A stretch of 64,000 nt of DNA from Chloroflexota bacterium (GCA_027618835.1 JAQCHZ010000001.1:111642-175641), one strand, 5' to 3'; positions 1 through 11,647 are shown, counted from the first letter of the stretch. Numbers and translations are program-made. The notes: generated from the letters alone by a model not told the origin.

Positions 1-500
1 AGATCCAACTGCTTACCTTCAACAGTAACTAGGCGAGACCCTCGGTTAATCACTAAATCGCCAAGATCAATAATCTGGTCAACGGAACTCTGAGACACTG
101 ATTTGAGCATATCCATTCGGCGAATCTGAGCGCCGACTCGTGCGATTAACTCTCGCATACTGAACGGCTTCGTTACGTAGTCGTCTGCACCCGACTCAAG
201 ACCACCGATCCGATCCATTTCAGAGTCGCGTGCGGTGAGCATTATCACTGGTGCTACTGAGCCATCCCGGCGCAGAGCCTTGCAGACTTCGATACCGTTC
301 AAGGTTGGCAGCATCAGGTCGAGAATGATTACGTCGGGATCGTCCTGCCTGGCGGCAATCAACCCTTCGCTGCCGTCATCGGCGACTACTACCTCGAAGC
401 CATCGGCGACAAGGTTGTAGCGCAACGCTTCACGGAGGGTGCGATCATCTTCGACGACGAGAATCTTGAATTTGCGATCGGCTGACGAATTGGCGTCCAC
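1..500 (-). CDS. OmpR-type response regulator (receiver domain; C-terminus runs off the window)
   Basis: Minus-strand translation reads KILVVEDDRTLREALRYNLVADGFEVVVADDGSEGL...DPDVIILDLMLPTLNG...PVIMLTARD...GADDYVTKPFSMREL; GTG start near 500; open to the window edge. Confidence 0.9.
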   Translation of the reverse strand, partial: MDANSSADRKFKILVVEDDRTLREALRYNLVADGFEVVVADDGSEGLIAARQDDPDVIILDLMLPTLNGIEVCKALRRDGSVAPVIMLTARDSEMDRIGGLESGADDYVTKPFSMRELIARVGAQIRRMDMLKSVSQSSVDQIIDLGDLVINRGSRLVTVEGKQLD

Positions 501-614
501 TCTATTGAGCTCCTGCACGAGCATTCAAGCCGAACGATGAATATTTGTCACTCGGCAAAGTGCACGTTTGCGCCAAAGAATATCTGACTAGCCGAATAAA
601 CGCGCCATCAACCG

Positions 615-2403
615 CTATGCAACGAGTGATTTTTCGTCCCAAGCAGTGAGTCCAGAGTCAAATTCGTATTCGCGAGGTATTCGCACAATCATTGTAGTTC
701 CCGATCCGACTTCGCTTTCGGCGCTAATTTCGCCATGATGGTGATCGAGAATCATCCGGCAGAAGTACAGGCCAATGCCGGTACCCGACTGCGCCCGAGT
801 CCCTTCGTTGTCGGCCCGGAAAAACGCGCCGAATACGCCAAGAATGTCACCGGAATCAATACTAATTCCCTGATCCGTAACTTTAACAACCACTTCGTCA
901 TCGTCGGCTTCGACACTGATATTCACTTCAGTGCCTTCAGCTGAGTATTTTGAAGCGTTCGTGAGGGGATTTGAAACAACCTGTGTGAGACGAATTTGAT
1001 CTGCGAACATTTCGATCGATGAATCCTCGATCATTACATTCAATGCTTGGTTCTTTTCTTGAAGAATAGGGCCAAATGAATCGGCGACATCAGTGAACAT
1101 TTCCTCAACACCGAAGCGCACGGGCTTCAACTCAATCTGACCTCGTTCGATATTGGTCAATCCGAGCAGGTCGTCTATCAACTCAGCCAAACGTCGTCCG
1201 CTTTGCTGAATGATCTGTAAATGTCGCTGCTGCTTTCCCAGCAAATTTCCAGTCGAGTTGCGGGTCAGCAAATCGGCGAAAGCCAGAATGCTCGTAAGTG
1301 GTGTGCGCAGTTCGTGCGAAACAGTGGTCAACAACTCTGACTTGTCTGCAGACACACGTTCCAAGTTCGCGCCGTTCAGCTTCGGTCTATTCCCATTCAA
1401 GCCGTGTAGCCGCAAGCTCCATTGATTGGGCATGCATTTCGGCTGCAGCAATGGCACCCGCAATGTTCGACGCAACGGTGTTCCATAAAGATAAATGATG
1501 GCGAACATACCGTGCCCTAGAACTCGCAACGACCGTCAGTTTACCGACCATCGCTCCGCCGATCTTCATGTCCGAGGTCAAAGTGATCTGATGAGGTGAA
1601 CCGCCAGCAACAGGAGTCACACCGTAGAACCAACGGTCCTCGGTGTCGTCATTGACTCCTGTTGCCAGCGAAATTGCTACACCGTCGGCTGGAACAATTC
1701 CCCAGAGGTCATGCTCAAAATCTGACATAGAACTCTCGATATCCAGCGATGAGCTAATTGTTTTTGCGAGAGCGGAAATCGTCTAGCGTTCAACTAACTC
1801 ACGTCGCAATCGTTTGTATATACGTAGGTTCGCGAACGAACCGGCGACTGCATCAGCCAGCATCTGTGTGGTGTGAACGTTTGCCATGTCATACGACCCC
1901 GGCAATTTTGATGCCACAGTCAACACGCCAATTACAGTTCCATCGGCAATGATCGGGGCATCGATCATCGACCGAAGTCCTGCTTTGTACATCCACCATG
2001 CTGGCGACTTCCCGCTATGGGCTACCTGCTCAACCTCGCACATTGCTGCTGATTTGGTTGAAAACACCTCTGGCTGGGGCACAGCGTCGAGGCTAATCGA
2101 CCATTCATCGGACATTCCGCTGATCCTAACTCCGCATTGAAGCAAGTTATCGACGGTCCATTCAGTGTGGTCTACCTGAGCAAGGCTGATGTAATCGAAA
2201 CCGATCACCTTCCCGCCGTGCTCTACAAACCTACTTGAGTGGTTTGGTGACTCGAAGTTATCTCCGAGTATTTGTCCAGTTTCCAGTAGAAGTTTTGCTT
2301 GACCATCTCGACCTGAATACAAGTCCGAAACCTTTAAAAGCCAACTTTTCAGCCGACCGGTTTGAACCTGGTCAGTGGGGTATGTCGAATTGGCTGTTGC
2401 CAT
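615..2403 (-). pseudogene. GAF-GAF sensor histidine kinase (HisKA + HATPase_c), interrupted by two in-frame TAG codons and a frameshift
   Basis: ORFs 1783-2403, 1387-1728 and 615-1529 are consecutive parts of one kinase (GAF, GAF, HELRTPLTS H-box, GTGIGLYFCR G-box); TAG at 1783-1785 and 1387-1389, frame change near 1365. Confidence 0.8.
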
Positions 2404-2565
2404 TAGGGCTGGTCAATACATCTACTGAAACAACACGAGTGCTGCTGCACCGGCATAACATCAGTATTCAGCCCTATCGGTAGTCTCGGCTATGACCAGT
2501 CGGATTCACCCAGTAGGCCTTGTGGTTTGCGTATGGGTGTTTTTACGCACCAAATGCAAAGACGT

Positions 2566-3630
2566 TTACACGGTTTCTGATCGACCAGATTCAGCAGAAC
2601 GATATGCAGCGTCGATCATCTCAACCGCTCGCATACCTGCCCAACCCGGTGCCCAGTTCACAGAACTCTTGCCGCTCACGATGTCGGCAAAGTTGGCTGT
2701 TGGTCCGCCCCCAAAATACTCACCAGCATCGGGCTGAAGATCCATGTTGAAGTTATCGCCATCGTGCCGAAGAACTTCAAGACGAGCACGATCGCAGTCG
2801 ACCGACATGACACCTTCGGAGCCGAAAATCCTAACGTCCAGCTGAAACTGCTGATTATCAGGCAGCGCTCCCGCACCACTAAATGACCCTATCGCACCAC
2901 CAGAGAACCGAACGGCGAACGAGTCGTACAGCTCCACTTTGCTTGTTGGTGCTGAGGTAAGCGCAGAAACCGTCTCAGCTCGTAGCCCAGTGAGCCAGTA
3001 AGCCAATCCAGCTGAATGCGACATTTGAGCCAGAGCGTACCCGCCACCAGCCACTACAGGGTCGGCCCAAGTATCGGTGGCAGGAGCGAACATGTTGTCG
3101 CCTGCTCCACCGCCAGTAGACATGAACTCCTTGCCTTCTAGAAGTGCCCTCACCGGCGATGCCATGTGGCACATCACGTACTCAATTTCTCCTACCGCAT
3201 CCTCGTCCATCCGACGTTTTGCTTCTTGAATGAACTCACCGTAGTGCCATCCGTACGGAACCATAAGCTCGACGCCCTGACGATCTGCCTCTTCGACGAG
3301 TTCACGAGCCTCTTCGGCTTTCGTTGTCAAAGGTTTTTCGCAAAGTACGTGCAGCCCACGTTTCAAAGCGGCGAGTGCGTGCTCGTAGTGCAATGTGTGC
3401 GGCGAGGCGACTACCACGCCTTTTAGACCGGGAGTGTCGAGTAATTCTTCGTAGTTCTCAGTGGCGTGAGCAAAACCGAATTTAGATTTAACCTGCTGAA
3501 GCTCGTCGGCACCGAGTCGGCACACGCTCGCAAGCTCGATATCTTCTCGTTTGACCAACACCGGCAAGTGGTTCGCAGTCGCCCACCAACCAGCACCGAT
3601 AAGTCCGATTTTAGATTTTGCTGTCATCAC
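2566..3630 (-). CDS. Gfo/Idh/MocA family oxidoreductase
   Basis: N-terminal KIGLIGAGWWATANHLPVL Rossmann motif and CEKPLTTKAEEARELVEEA motif. Confidence 0.9.
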   Translation of the reverse strand: MMTAKSKIGLIGAGWWATANHLPVLVKREDIELASVCRLGADELQQVKSKFGFAHATENYEELLDTPGLKGVVVASPHTLHYEHALAALKRGLHVLCEKPLTTKAEEARELVEEADRQGVELMVPYGWHYGEFIQEAKRRMDEDAVGEIEYVMCHMASPVRALLEGKEFMSTGGGAGDNMFAPATDTWADPVVAGGGYALAQMSHSAGLAYWLTGLRAETVSALTSAPTSKVELYDSFAVRFSGGAIGSFSGAGALPDNQQFQLDVRIFGSEGVMSVDCDRARLEVLRHDGDNFNMDLQPDAGEYFGGGPTANFADIVSGKSSVNWAPGWAGMRAVEMIDAAYRSAESGRSETV

Positions 3631-3710
3631 CGCTCCAACATTCGATTACTTCGCATTTGACTCTCGACACCGTCATCCTTAGCCACGCCTGTCCTGAGCC
3701 TGCCGAAGGG

Positions 3711-3923
3711 TCATTCGTCTTTTCCAGCAAGCCCAAGCATGTCCATGACATCGTTGATTGCCGAATCTGAGACCTGCGTCTTTGAGCCTTTGCCGCGCTG
3801 CGACTTCGGCTTCCTCTTCTTTTTCACCTTCGGATGCGCCGCTTCGAGCCGTCGTGCCTGACACGTGGTGCAAGTGCACGTCTTCGGGTGTTTGCTATCC
3901 GTCCTATGGTGCCGCTCTTTCAT
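3711..3923 (-). CDS. small basic protein with a CTCTTC cysteine cluster, hypothetical
   Basis: 70 aa ORF; overlaps other short ORFs; no clear family. Confidence 0.35.
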   Translation of the reverse strand: MKERHHRTDSKHPKTCTCTTCQARRLEAAHPKVKKKRKPKSQRGKGSKTQVSDSAINDVMDMLGLAGKDE

Positions 3924-4018
3924 CCAGCGATTCTAGATGAACATCGCAGCCAGCGAAGCGATTCAAGCATTTTTGTGTTATTTATTACAACGCGACTAAC
4001 TGACCATCGTAGAATCCA

Positions 4019-4624
4019 ATAATAATCATTCACCTAGTTCGACACGGTCTGCCGAAAATCGGAAGCGATGGGCTCTACTTGCCAAACGCAGGACTGACCG
4101 AGCTCGGACATCGCCAAGCATCTCTCGCAGCTGGCAGAATCGTACGACTGAAACCGGACGCCTCATTTACGAGCGACATCCCTAGAGCTACCGAATCGGC
4201 AGCGCACTTTGAGCAAGCGACCAATCAGAACGTTCGCCAAATCCCGAATCTTGCCGAGTTAAAGACAGTCAACATCTGGGATCCACACGATTCCATCAAG
4301 AAGCGAATCTCCCAAGGCGACTATCACGTCGATTTCAAAAGCATGGGCGGCGAAACCATCACCGAGTTCAGCCATCGTGCCATCGAAGGATTTTCCGAGT
4401 TACTACACATCGCTTCGATATCCGGACTCAACAGAATCGCCGCGTTCCTCCACTAAGGTGTGATCGGCACCATCATCGACCACCTCGAAGGCAGGAATGT
4501 CTTCGACACAAAACGCCGTGCCGCTATGCCCTACGGCGCGCTAATCACAGTCGACACCGAATCGAACGCGCCGCACTTCCCCGGCTACTGGGAAACCGAT
4601 CATCTCGATGAGTTGACCAGCTAA
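4019..4624 (+). pseudogene. histidine phosphatase / phosphoglycerate-mutase-like protein, start codon degenerate and in-frame TAA
   Basis: Frame reads (ATA)IIIHLVRHGLPKIGSDG...AAFLH*GVIGTIIDHLEGRNVFD...; RHG catalytic motif lies upstream of the first annotated start; TAA at 4454-4456. Confidence 0.7.
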
Positions 4625-4630
4625 ACCCTA

Positions 4631-6040
4631 CTAATGAAACGCAGGGTGATGACCGCCCGAGTCACGCTCGATCATCTGGTTTACATCGGAAATCGTCAGC
4701 GGGTTTTGGGGCCAATCTTCTGGTGCAACATGAGACAGTCTCAACAGCAAGCGAGCCAACTGACCCGCGTACTCTTTGAGTTCCCTAACGTTTAATTTAT
4801 TTGCGGCGTCACCAACCTCGTGGTGGAACTTGGCATCTTCATGCCGACCCCAGAATCGCCAGCGCCAAGTGATCGAAGCTTCAATCGCTTCTTCGACGAA
4901 CGGGAAATGATCCGAGTGAGCGTCCATATGCGACAAAACGTGACATTTCAGTCCATCGTCCATCGTATCGAGCTGCGACTGCATGAACTGCCGTAGATGA
5001 GGGAACGCAAGAACAATCCCCTTCATGTGACCCGTAGAAAGTTCATCCAAATTAATATTCAGAAGCGGTTTTTCTTCTCGACTTGCGGAGCCTTCGGAGT
5101 AGTGCCGTGCGACATACGACCGTGCCCCTTGCAGGTGTTGCTCCTCACCACTCCACGTAGCAAATCGAATCGACATTCCTGGTCGGACGCCCATCTCTTT
5201 CACAAGCGCTGCCATCACTCGAGCAGTCTCCATCACCCCAATAGTTCCCGACGTGTTGTCGTTTCCTCCGGGCGTCTTGAGCACCGTGTCGTGGTGACCC
5301 GCCAAAATCAAGTGACGTTCAGGGTGGGTTGATCCTGTAATCTCGGCGACCGTGTTGTGGGCCTCGGTATTGAAGTATTCAGCATCGACCGAAACATGAA
5401 CTCTTGGCGAGCCACCAGCAATACGCCTCAGATAAGCTCCGTCTTCCGAGCTGGTCTTAACCACTGCTATGGCGTTCTTCTGCGGCCCAACGTTTAGCCA
5501 CTCGTCAGAGTTTGCATACTCCATTCGACCACCCGTCTTGGGTTCGATGGCGATGATGCACGCGGCACCCGCTGCGGCGAGTCGTACTATCCGCGCAGTA
5601 AACGGCTCAGGGGCGGTGAACGGCTCGGGGCCGATCGTTGCTAGCACTACTGAACCTTCGATGCGACCGCCAAGGGCCTCCACTTCGTGCGGAGAGGCGT
5701 GCCCGGCGTCAACGAGCGGCGTAGTTAGGTCGATTGCTTTGCAACGCAGGAACGGCAGTGCGGCGATCGGGCGATTATTGTCGTCGGGCAGTGAAATCGA
5801 AACGTCGCCATGATTCCATGTTTCCAAAGTAAACGGCTCAACTTCAGCTCGATCAACCCCGGCGGCTTCCATCTGATCTCGAATGTATGCAGCTGCACGT
5901 AAATCTTCGGCAGAGCCACCCCAGCGCGGACCGATAACGTCGGCAAGCTCAGTGAGATGCTGCTTTATCTGCGATCCCGACCACGCTTCACCCATCAAGA
6001 AGCGGTCGATTTCATGCCAGTTCAAATTCAATTCGTTCAC
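4631..6040 (-). CDS. M28-family metallopeptidase with PA-like insert
   Basis: HHDTVLKTPGGNDNTSG, ATWSGEEQHLQGARSYV and HSDHFPF motifs typical of M28 peptidases. Confidence 0.85.
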   Translation of the reverse strand: MNELNLNWHEIDRFLMGEAWSGSQIKQHLTELADVIGPRWGGSAEDLRAAAYIRDQMEAAGVDRAEVEPFTLETWNHGDVSISLPDDNNRPIAALPFLRCKAIDLTTPLVDAGHASPHEVEALGGRIEGSVVLATIGPEPFTAPEPFTARIVRLAAAGAACIIAIEPKTGGRMEYANSDEWLNVGPQKNAIAVVKTSSEDGAYLRRIAGGSPRVHVSVDAEYFNTEAHNTVAEITGSTHPERHLILAGHHDTVLKTPGGNDNTSGTIGVMETARVMAALVKEMGVRPGMSIRFATWSGEEQHLQGARSYVARHYSEGSASREEKPLLNINLDELSTGHMKGIVLAFPHLRQFMQSQLDTMDDGLKCHVLSHMDAHSDHFPFVEEAIEASITWRWRFWGRHEDAKFHHEVGDAANKLNVRELKEYAGQLARLLLRLSHVAPEDWPQNPLTISDVNQMIERDSGGHHPAFH

Positions 6041-6273
6041 CCGTTCACGCCATAGTTCGTGTTAAACATCCAACATCTCAAAAGATCGCTCAGAACAATC
6101 AATATCGATGCCGCCGTATGTTACGCATTTTCATCACCTAGTTGGGTGCGTTTTATTCACTGAGACACCACGCAAATCGACCGAAGTTCGATAGCACAGT
6201 TGGTAAGCTGAACTCAGTTGGAATGGAGCTCATATTTACGTGTCAAAGACGATACTGATCCGAAATGAGGCGT

Positions 6274-6591
6274 GTGTTGATCGTTACTACTACCCAAGAT
6301 ATTCCTGGTTGAGAGATCACCGAAATTCTCGGTCTCACACGTGGTAACTCTGTGAGGGCTCGTCATGCAGGCCGCGACATCATGGCAAGCCTCCGAAATC
6401 TCGTTGTTGGCGAAATATCTGAATACGCCAACCTCCAAGCCGAAACACGAGAAATGGCGACACGACGAATGATCGAATTCGCTGAATCGATAGGCGCCGA
6501 TGCTGTGGTTAGTGTGCGATACACAACTTCAATGATCGCAGCGGGAGCATCCGAGATTCTCGCCTACGGCACTGCCGTAAAACTCCGCTAA
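6274..6591 (+). pseudogene. YbjQ/UPF0145 heavy-metal-binding-domain protein, in-frame TGA near the N-terminus
   Basis: Continuous frame from GTG 6274: VLIVTTTQDIPG*EITEILGLTRGNSVRARHAGRDIMASLRNLVVGEISEY...GADAVVSVRYTTSMIAAGASEILAYGTAVKLR; TGA at 6310-6312. Confidence 0.75.
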
Positions 6592-6603
6592 TCTGGCCGC
6601 CAG

Positions 6604-7815
6604 CTACCCGTTGTACGTAGTCTCGACGTAACTCTCGACCATGTCGATGAAGTCAGTGGCGATATTCGGACCCGACAGGAACTTCACGCGCTGCCCATCT
6701 ACGAAGACTGGCGCTCGTGGATCTTCCCCTGCACCCGGAAGTGAAATTCCGATGTTGGCGGCCCTTGATTCACCCGGGCCGTTCACAACACAGCCCATCA
6801 CGGCCACCTGAAGAGCCTCCGAACCAGCGTGACGAGATTGCCACTCTGGCAGCTTGGCGTCGATGTGGGTTTGAATATCCTGAGCCAGCTCGCGGAACAG
6901 CGTCGAAGTCGTTCGTCCGCAGCCTGGGCATGCTGTCACTGCGGGCCGGAATCTACGAAGGCCGATAGCCTGCAAAATATCCTGACAGAGTCGAACTTCT
7001 TTCGACCGATCCCCACCGACTTCTGGCGTTAGTGAAGCACGAATCGTGTCGCCAATGCCCTGCTCAAGCAGGGTACTCAGAGCAGCCGTCGTAGCAACAA
7101 CACCCTTCTGACCCATGCCAGCTTCGGTAAGACCCAAATGCAGTGCGAAGTCAGATTTGTCTGAGAGTTCACGATATACAGCGACCATCTGAGGAAGCCT
7201 AGATACCTTGCAAGAAATAATGATCTGGTTCTCGGTGAGACCAATATCAAGTGCCGCTTCGGCACTCGAAAGTGCGCTTTCGACAAGCGCCTTATTCTCG
7301 ACCTGCTCCGAGTTCAGCGGTTCGGCCAGGCGCGAGTTTTCGTCCATCTTGTCGGCCATCACGTCTGGGTCGAGACTCCCGGCATTCACACCAATCCGAA
7401 CCGGAGTTCCAAGCTCACAAGCGATCTCAATGAACTGCGTGAAATTCTCGTCGTGTCGAACACCACGCCCAACGTTGCCCGGGTTGATACGGAACTTGGC
7501 GAGGGTACTGGCGAGTTCGGGATAGTCACGAAGTAGTCGATGTCCAATGAAATGGAAATCGCCAACTAGCGGAACATTGCAACCTAGATCGGCGAGTCTC
7601 TTGCTAACTTCTGGAACTGCCTCAGCAGCAGCAGAGTTGTTGACCGTGATTCGGACGATCTCACTACCAGCGTCTGCAAGAAGTTTAACTTGGGCGACCG
7701 TCGCTGCAATATCAGCGGTGTCGGTATCAGTCATCGACTGAACAACGACCTGATTTCCCCCACCAATCATCACGCCGCCAACGCTAACCGTATGGGTGTT
7801 GTCTCGTGCCGCCAG
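6604..7815 (-). CDS. ispG: 4-hydroxy-3-methylbut-2-enyl-diphosphate synthase (start uncertain, possible CTG at 7815)
   Basis: [22 protein letters not shown]-terminus and C-terminal [10 protein letters not shown]...[11 protein letters not shown] Fe-S motifs. Confidence 0.93.
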   Translation of the reverse strand: MAARDNTHTVSVGGVMIGGGNQVVVQSMTDTDTADIAATVAQVKLLADAGSEIVRITVNNSAAAEAVPEVSKRLADLGCNVPLVGDFHFIGHRLLRDYPELASTLAKFRINPGNVGRGVRHDENFTQFIEIACELGTPVRIGVNAGSLDPDVMADKMDENSRLAEPLNSEQVENKALVESALSSAEAALDIGLTENQIIISCKVSRLPQMVAVYRELSDKSDFALHLGLTEAGMGQKGVVATTAALSTLLEQGIGDTIRASLTPEVGGDRSKEVRLCQDILQAIGLRRFRPAVTACPGCGRTTSTLFRELAQDIQTHIDAKLPEWQSRHAGSEALQVAVMGCVVNGPGESRAANIGISLPGAGEDPRAPVFVDGQRVKFLSGPNIATDFIDMVESYVETTYNG

Positions 7816-7953
7816 TTCAATCGCTCCAGTACCAGTAATTAATCTCGAATAAATTCGTACTAAACGATTTTACCGGTGAATACGCGAAACATTCACTTTT
7901 ATGCACACGAATCGTTGATTACAAAACGAACGAAGACCATCTACCGAACCGCT

Positions 7954-9603
7954 CTAGAAGAACGATTCGCCTCTGATGATGCGAGTTACGTCTTGCACCG
8001 AAATCACAGCTATCAGACCGATCAACAGTGCAAAACCAACAAGGTGAACAAGTCCCTCTTTTTCGGGCGAAATTCGCTTTCCACGTCGAGCGATCTCGAC
8101 GAAGACGAAGAATATTCGTCCTCCGTCCAAAGCAGGAATGGGCAGAATGTTCAGGATTGCCAAAGACAGACTCAAAGTCGCCGCCAAAGTTGCGAAGGTA
8201 ATGATCTTGGCGCCCAGCCCAGCATCAGCTACGGCAATCTCACCAGTGAGCTGACCAATACCGATCGGACCGACAGTCGAAGGACCCTCAAATTGCGGAT
8301 TCGAGCTACCGATTATCGTTGTCGTCAGCGCGTTTCGTGTCAGAACCACAGTGTCGAGAGCATGTCGCCAGCCAAGCGGGAACGCTTCGATCGGGCTCAA
8401 GCCTTTGTTTACTATCTGGCTGTTTTCGGTCGAAATCTGAACGCCGGTAGCGCCCTCTTGCACGGTTGTCTTTATTCCGAGAGCGTTGTCGTGCAGTCTT
8501 GCGTCTGAAAGGGAAATCTGCTTGCCAGCGTCTTCAGCAACAGCGACCACTTGAAGGATGTCGCCCAATGCAGCCGGAGGATCGAGCTTCCCTGCGTCTT
8601 CGTTTGAAATCTCATAAAGCGTATCGCTCGGTTCATCAACGACCGTGAGCAGCGTATTTAGACCCACTGAAACGTCGAATACTCGGGCACGCGACAATGC
8701 CATCTCGGTCTCAGGATCGCTTACCTGCGCGACCACTTCACGATACGGCGGCTTCCATCGAGGTATCAGCGTGACCTTCTCGATGTCACCCGTGTACTGG
8801 TACTGAGCTTCTGCAGGTCGTGCAAAAATATTGGGGACACCCGACTGAAGCTCCCAAGTGCTCTCAGCACCGAGCTTCACAGTGACCGCTTGCTGCAGTT
8901 CCGAAATGTTATCGATCGTTCGACCATCAACCTTGACGATCTTGTCGCCCGGTTGGATTCCCGCTTCGTCAGCGGGGGAGCCAGGGAACACAGTGACAAT
9001 CGTTACATTACCTACGGGTTTCTCAGCTGGGATCATCAGAACCAACGGCAGAAGAACGAACGGAATCACCAGATTCACGAACGCACCTGCGCCCATAACT
9101 ACGATCCGTTGCCAACGAGGCTTGCTACCGAGCGAACCAACAGCGCTGCTGCTTTCTTCGCCAACCATACGAACAAATCCACCAAGCGGAAGCCAGTTGA
9201 ACGACCACAACATATCGGCAACGATCATCTGGTCGCCATCTATCGATTTGATCTTGCCGGTGACGATCATGCCACCTTCCGACGCCTCAGCGTCATCGCC
9301 CTTCGCACGCGGTCGAACGCTAACGGCAACCGATCTGCCCTGCTCATCACGCATTGTGCGAATCGTGGCGGCCTTACCTACTAACGACTCTTTGTCGATT
9401 TCGTAGACGGTCTCTGCGTCGACGAACACCGGAGTTTTCCCACTCCAAATTCCGCCAGCACGTGGCGGATAACCGAACCCGAATTCGAGAGTTTTAACTC
9501 CGAATCTACGGGCAGTCCAAAGGTGACCTAATTCATGAAGGATTACGAGGGGGCCGAGCACGAGAAGAAACGTGACGACACCGAAAAATACTGTTTCTGG
9601 CAT
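7954..9603 (-). CDS. rseP: RIP metalloprotease RseP (site-2 protease) with PDZ domain
   Basis: HELGHLWTARRFGV zinc motif, PDZ GSPADEAGIQPGDKIVKVDG, C-terminal NILPIPALDGGRI; start Met taken at MPETVFFG. Confidence 0.93.
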   Translation of the reverse strand: MPETVFFGVVTFLLVLGPLVILHELGHLWTARRFGVKTLEFGFGYPPRAGGIWSGKTPVFVDAETVYEIDKESLVGKAATIRTMRDEQGRSVAVSVRPRAKGDDAEASEGGMIVTGKIKSIDGDQMIVADMLWSFNWLPLGGFVRMVGEESSSAVGSLGSKPRWQRIVVMGAGAFVNLVIPFVLLPLVLMIPAEKPVGNVTIVTVFPGSPADEAGIQPGDKIVKVDGRTIDNISELQQAVTVKLGAESTWELQSGVPNIFARPAEAQYQYTGDIEKVTLIPRWKPPYREVVAQVSDPETEMALSRARVFDVSVGLNTLLTVVDEPSDTLYEISNEDAGKLDPPAALGDILQVVAVAEDAGKQISLSDARLHDNALGIKTTVQEGATGVQISTENSQIVNKGLSPIEAFPLGWRHALDTVVLTRNALTTTIIGSSNPQFEGPSTVGPIGIGQLTGEIAVADAGLGAKIITFATLAATLSLSLAILNILPIPALDGGRIFFVFVEIARRGKRISPEKEGLVHLVGFALLIGLIAVISVQDVTRIIRGESFF

Positions 9604-9614
9604 ATGTCTTAATG

Positions 9615-10760
9615 CTAGCTGAGAATTGTGGATTGATTGTGGCGAGTCAGTGTGGTTTCGGTTGCCCAACTTGCAGCATCGATAGTATCGGTAACCGAAG
9701 GCGTGGCAATCGACTCGTGCGCTGACAGCGTATGAGCGACCAGATCTGGCATATCAGTGAACTTGATTTTACCATCGAGGAACAACTGGACGGCGGCTTC
9801 ATCTGCCCCCGCCAATACTGCAGGATACGTTCCACCCTTTTTACCGTATTCAAGAGCAAGTTCGAAGCACGGGTACAACGACTGATCCATCTCTTCGAAC
9901 GTCAGCGATCCCATCTTGACGGCGTCGAACTTCGGCAAATTGCTGTTGGCATGTCGTTCTGGATACAGCAATGCATGCTGGATGACCTGCAACATGCTCG
10001 TTGGACCCAGTTGAGCCTTGAGCGTTCCATCTTCAAATTCGACCATCGAATGAACAATGCTCTGGCGATGAATCGTAACGTCGATCTGCTCGAACGGGAT
10101 GTCGAACAACCACCTCGATTCGATCACCTCAAACGCCTTGTTCATCAATGTCGCCGAATCAACAGTGATCTTGGGGCCCATCGTCCAAGTCGGGTGTTTG
10201 AGAGCCTGTTTCGGCGTGACCTCGCCAAGCGAATCCCACGTTCGATCTCTGAACGCTCCACCTGACGCAGTAATAATCAGTCGAGACGGATCGCTCGTTT
10301 CACCTTCAAGACATTGCCAAATTGCCGACGGCTCACTGTCAGCCGGCAGAATCTTCGATCCGCCAGTCTTAGCAGCGTCGATCAACAGGCTTCCTGCCAT
10401 CACGATCACTTCTTTATTGGCAAGAGCGAGATCTTTGCCAGCTCGCAACGCCGCCATCGCCGGGGGCATCCCAGCGCAGCCAACGGTAGCTGCCATAACG
10501 AGATCGACCTCTGGAAGAGCGACGATCTCGTCGGCTGGAGCGAACTTTGCACCGCCATAGCCAAATTCGACTTCACCGAGCGTGTTGAAATATGCGGGCT
10601 TGAACTCATCGATCTGCTGCTTGAAAAGATCGGTGTTACGACCGTTGCAGAGACCTACAATTTCGAAGAGTTCAGGAAACGCTCGGACAATGTCGAGGGT
10701 TTGGGTGCCGACCGATCCGGTCGAGCCCAAAATAACTAAATTTTTTATAACGTGCTCCAA
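9615..10760 (-). CDS. dxr: 1-deoxy-D-xylulose 5-phosphate reductoisomerase
   Basis: VILGSTGSVGTQTLDIVRAFPELF, ALANKEVIVMAG, ILPADSEPSAIWQCLEG. Confidence 0.96.
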   Translation of the reverse strand: MEHVIKNLVILGSTGSVGTQTLDIVRAFPELFEIVGLCNGRNTDLFKQQIDEFKPAYFNTLGEVEFGYGGAKFAPADEIVALPEVDLVMAATVGCAGMPPAMAALRAGKDLALANKEVIVMAGSLLIDAAKTGGSKILPADSEPSAIWQCLEGETSDPSRLIITASGGAFRDRTWDSLGEVTPKQALKHPTWTMGPKITVDSATLMNKAFEVIESRWLFDIPFEQIDVTIHRQSIVHSMVEFEDGTLKAQLGPTSMLQVIQHALLYPERHANSNLPKFDAVKMGSLTFEEMDQSLYPCFELALEYGKKGGTYPAVLAGADEAAVQLFLDGKIKFTDMPDLVAHTLSAHESIATPSVTDTIDAASWATETTLTRHNQSTILS

Positions 10761-11611
10761 ATTGCTGCCCAGTATACGACCACCAAGTTCGGCATCACGC
10801 TGTCGATCCGGTCAAGAACACCACCGTGTCCAGGTATCAGGGTGCCGCTATCTTTCACACCTGCTCGACGCTTGATCCAAGATTCGTAGAGATCGCCTAC
10901 AACACCAGATACACCTAACACGGCGCCTAAGATTCCTGCAGAAAGCGTGGTAAACGGGATATCAAAAGCACTATCGATCGCAATCGCAGCAATTATTCCA
11001 CCGAGAACTCCACCGATGGCGCCTTCCCACGATTTCTTCGGGCTGATTTTCGGCGCAAGTTTGTGACGACCTATCGACACTCCAACGAACAGCGCTGCTG
11101 AATCAATCGCAAACGTCGTCAGAATCGCCAGCAGAATCAGCTCACGACCTTGGCTCAATTCAACCAACACCGGAGCATGAGCGAGCGACAACCCAACGTA
11201 AGCAGCGAAGACCCAATACGTCCAATCGCTAGTTTTTCGATTTGAGGAAGATCTTCCGAGCGTGGCGGTTCCTCTGAGAAGCATCGCCAATGCAAAGATA
11301 ATCGCTATCGTGATCGGCACATGTTCGCCGGTGATTCGACCTTCCGAGACCATCCACGCGGCAATAGCGGCAACTAGTGCCGGGCCCATGACCAACGACA
11401 CCATGCGAATGCTTCCGTCAGTCGTTCCGTCTGGTCGCATCATTCGGTCGAGTTCGTGACCGCCAATAGCGCCTGCGATTACCGACAAAATGGCTATCCC
11501 CGGCAGTCCCAGCCATATTGCTAATAGAACAACAGGAATCCCGACGATTGCGCTGATTATTCGAGTACGCAATATAAATTCCCGTACACCGTAAATGGCT
11601 TTGTACCGCAA
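10745..11611 (-). CDS. cdsA: phosphatidate cytidylyltransferase
   Basis: Multi-TM protein with SPKKSWEGAIGG and LIPGHGGVLDRIDS signature. Confidence 0.93.
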   Translation of the reverse strand: MRYKAIYGVREFILRTRIISAIVGIPVVLLAIWLGLPGIAILSVIAGAIGGHELDRMMRPDGTTDGSIRMVSLVMGPALVAAIAAWMVSEGRITGEHVPITIAIIFALAMLLRGTATLGRSSSNRKTSDWTYWVFAAYVGLSLAHAPVLVELSQGRELILLAILTTFAIDSAALFVGVSIGRHKLAPKISPKKSWEGAIGGVLGGIIAAIAIDSAFDIPFTTLSAGILGAVLGVSGVVGDLYESWIKRRAGVKDSGTLIPGHGGVLDRIDSVMPNLVVVYWAAIWSTL

Positions 11612-11647
11612 CCGTTCGAAGCAGCGAAGTCGCCGACTGAAGCCAAT

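Noticed and set aside
8858-9406. Long plus-strand ORFs opposite rseP (and similar ones opposite dxr, frr, tsf)
   Set aside because: They lie antisense to clearly conserved genes and have no recognisable domains.
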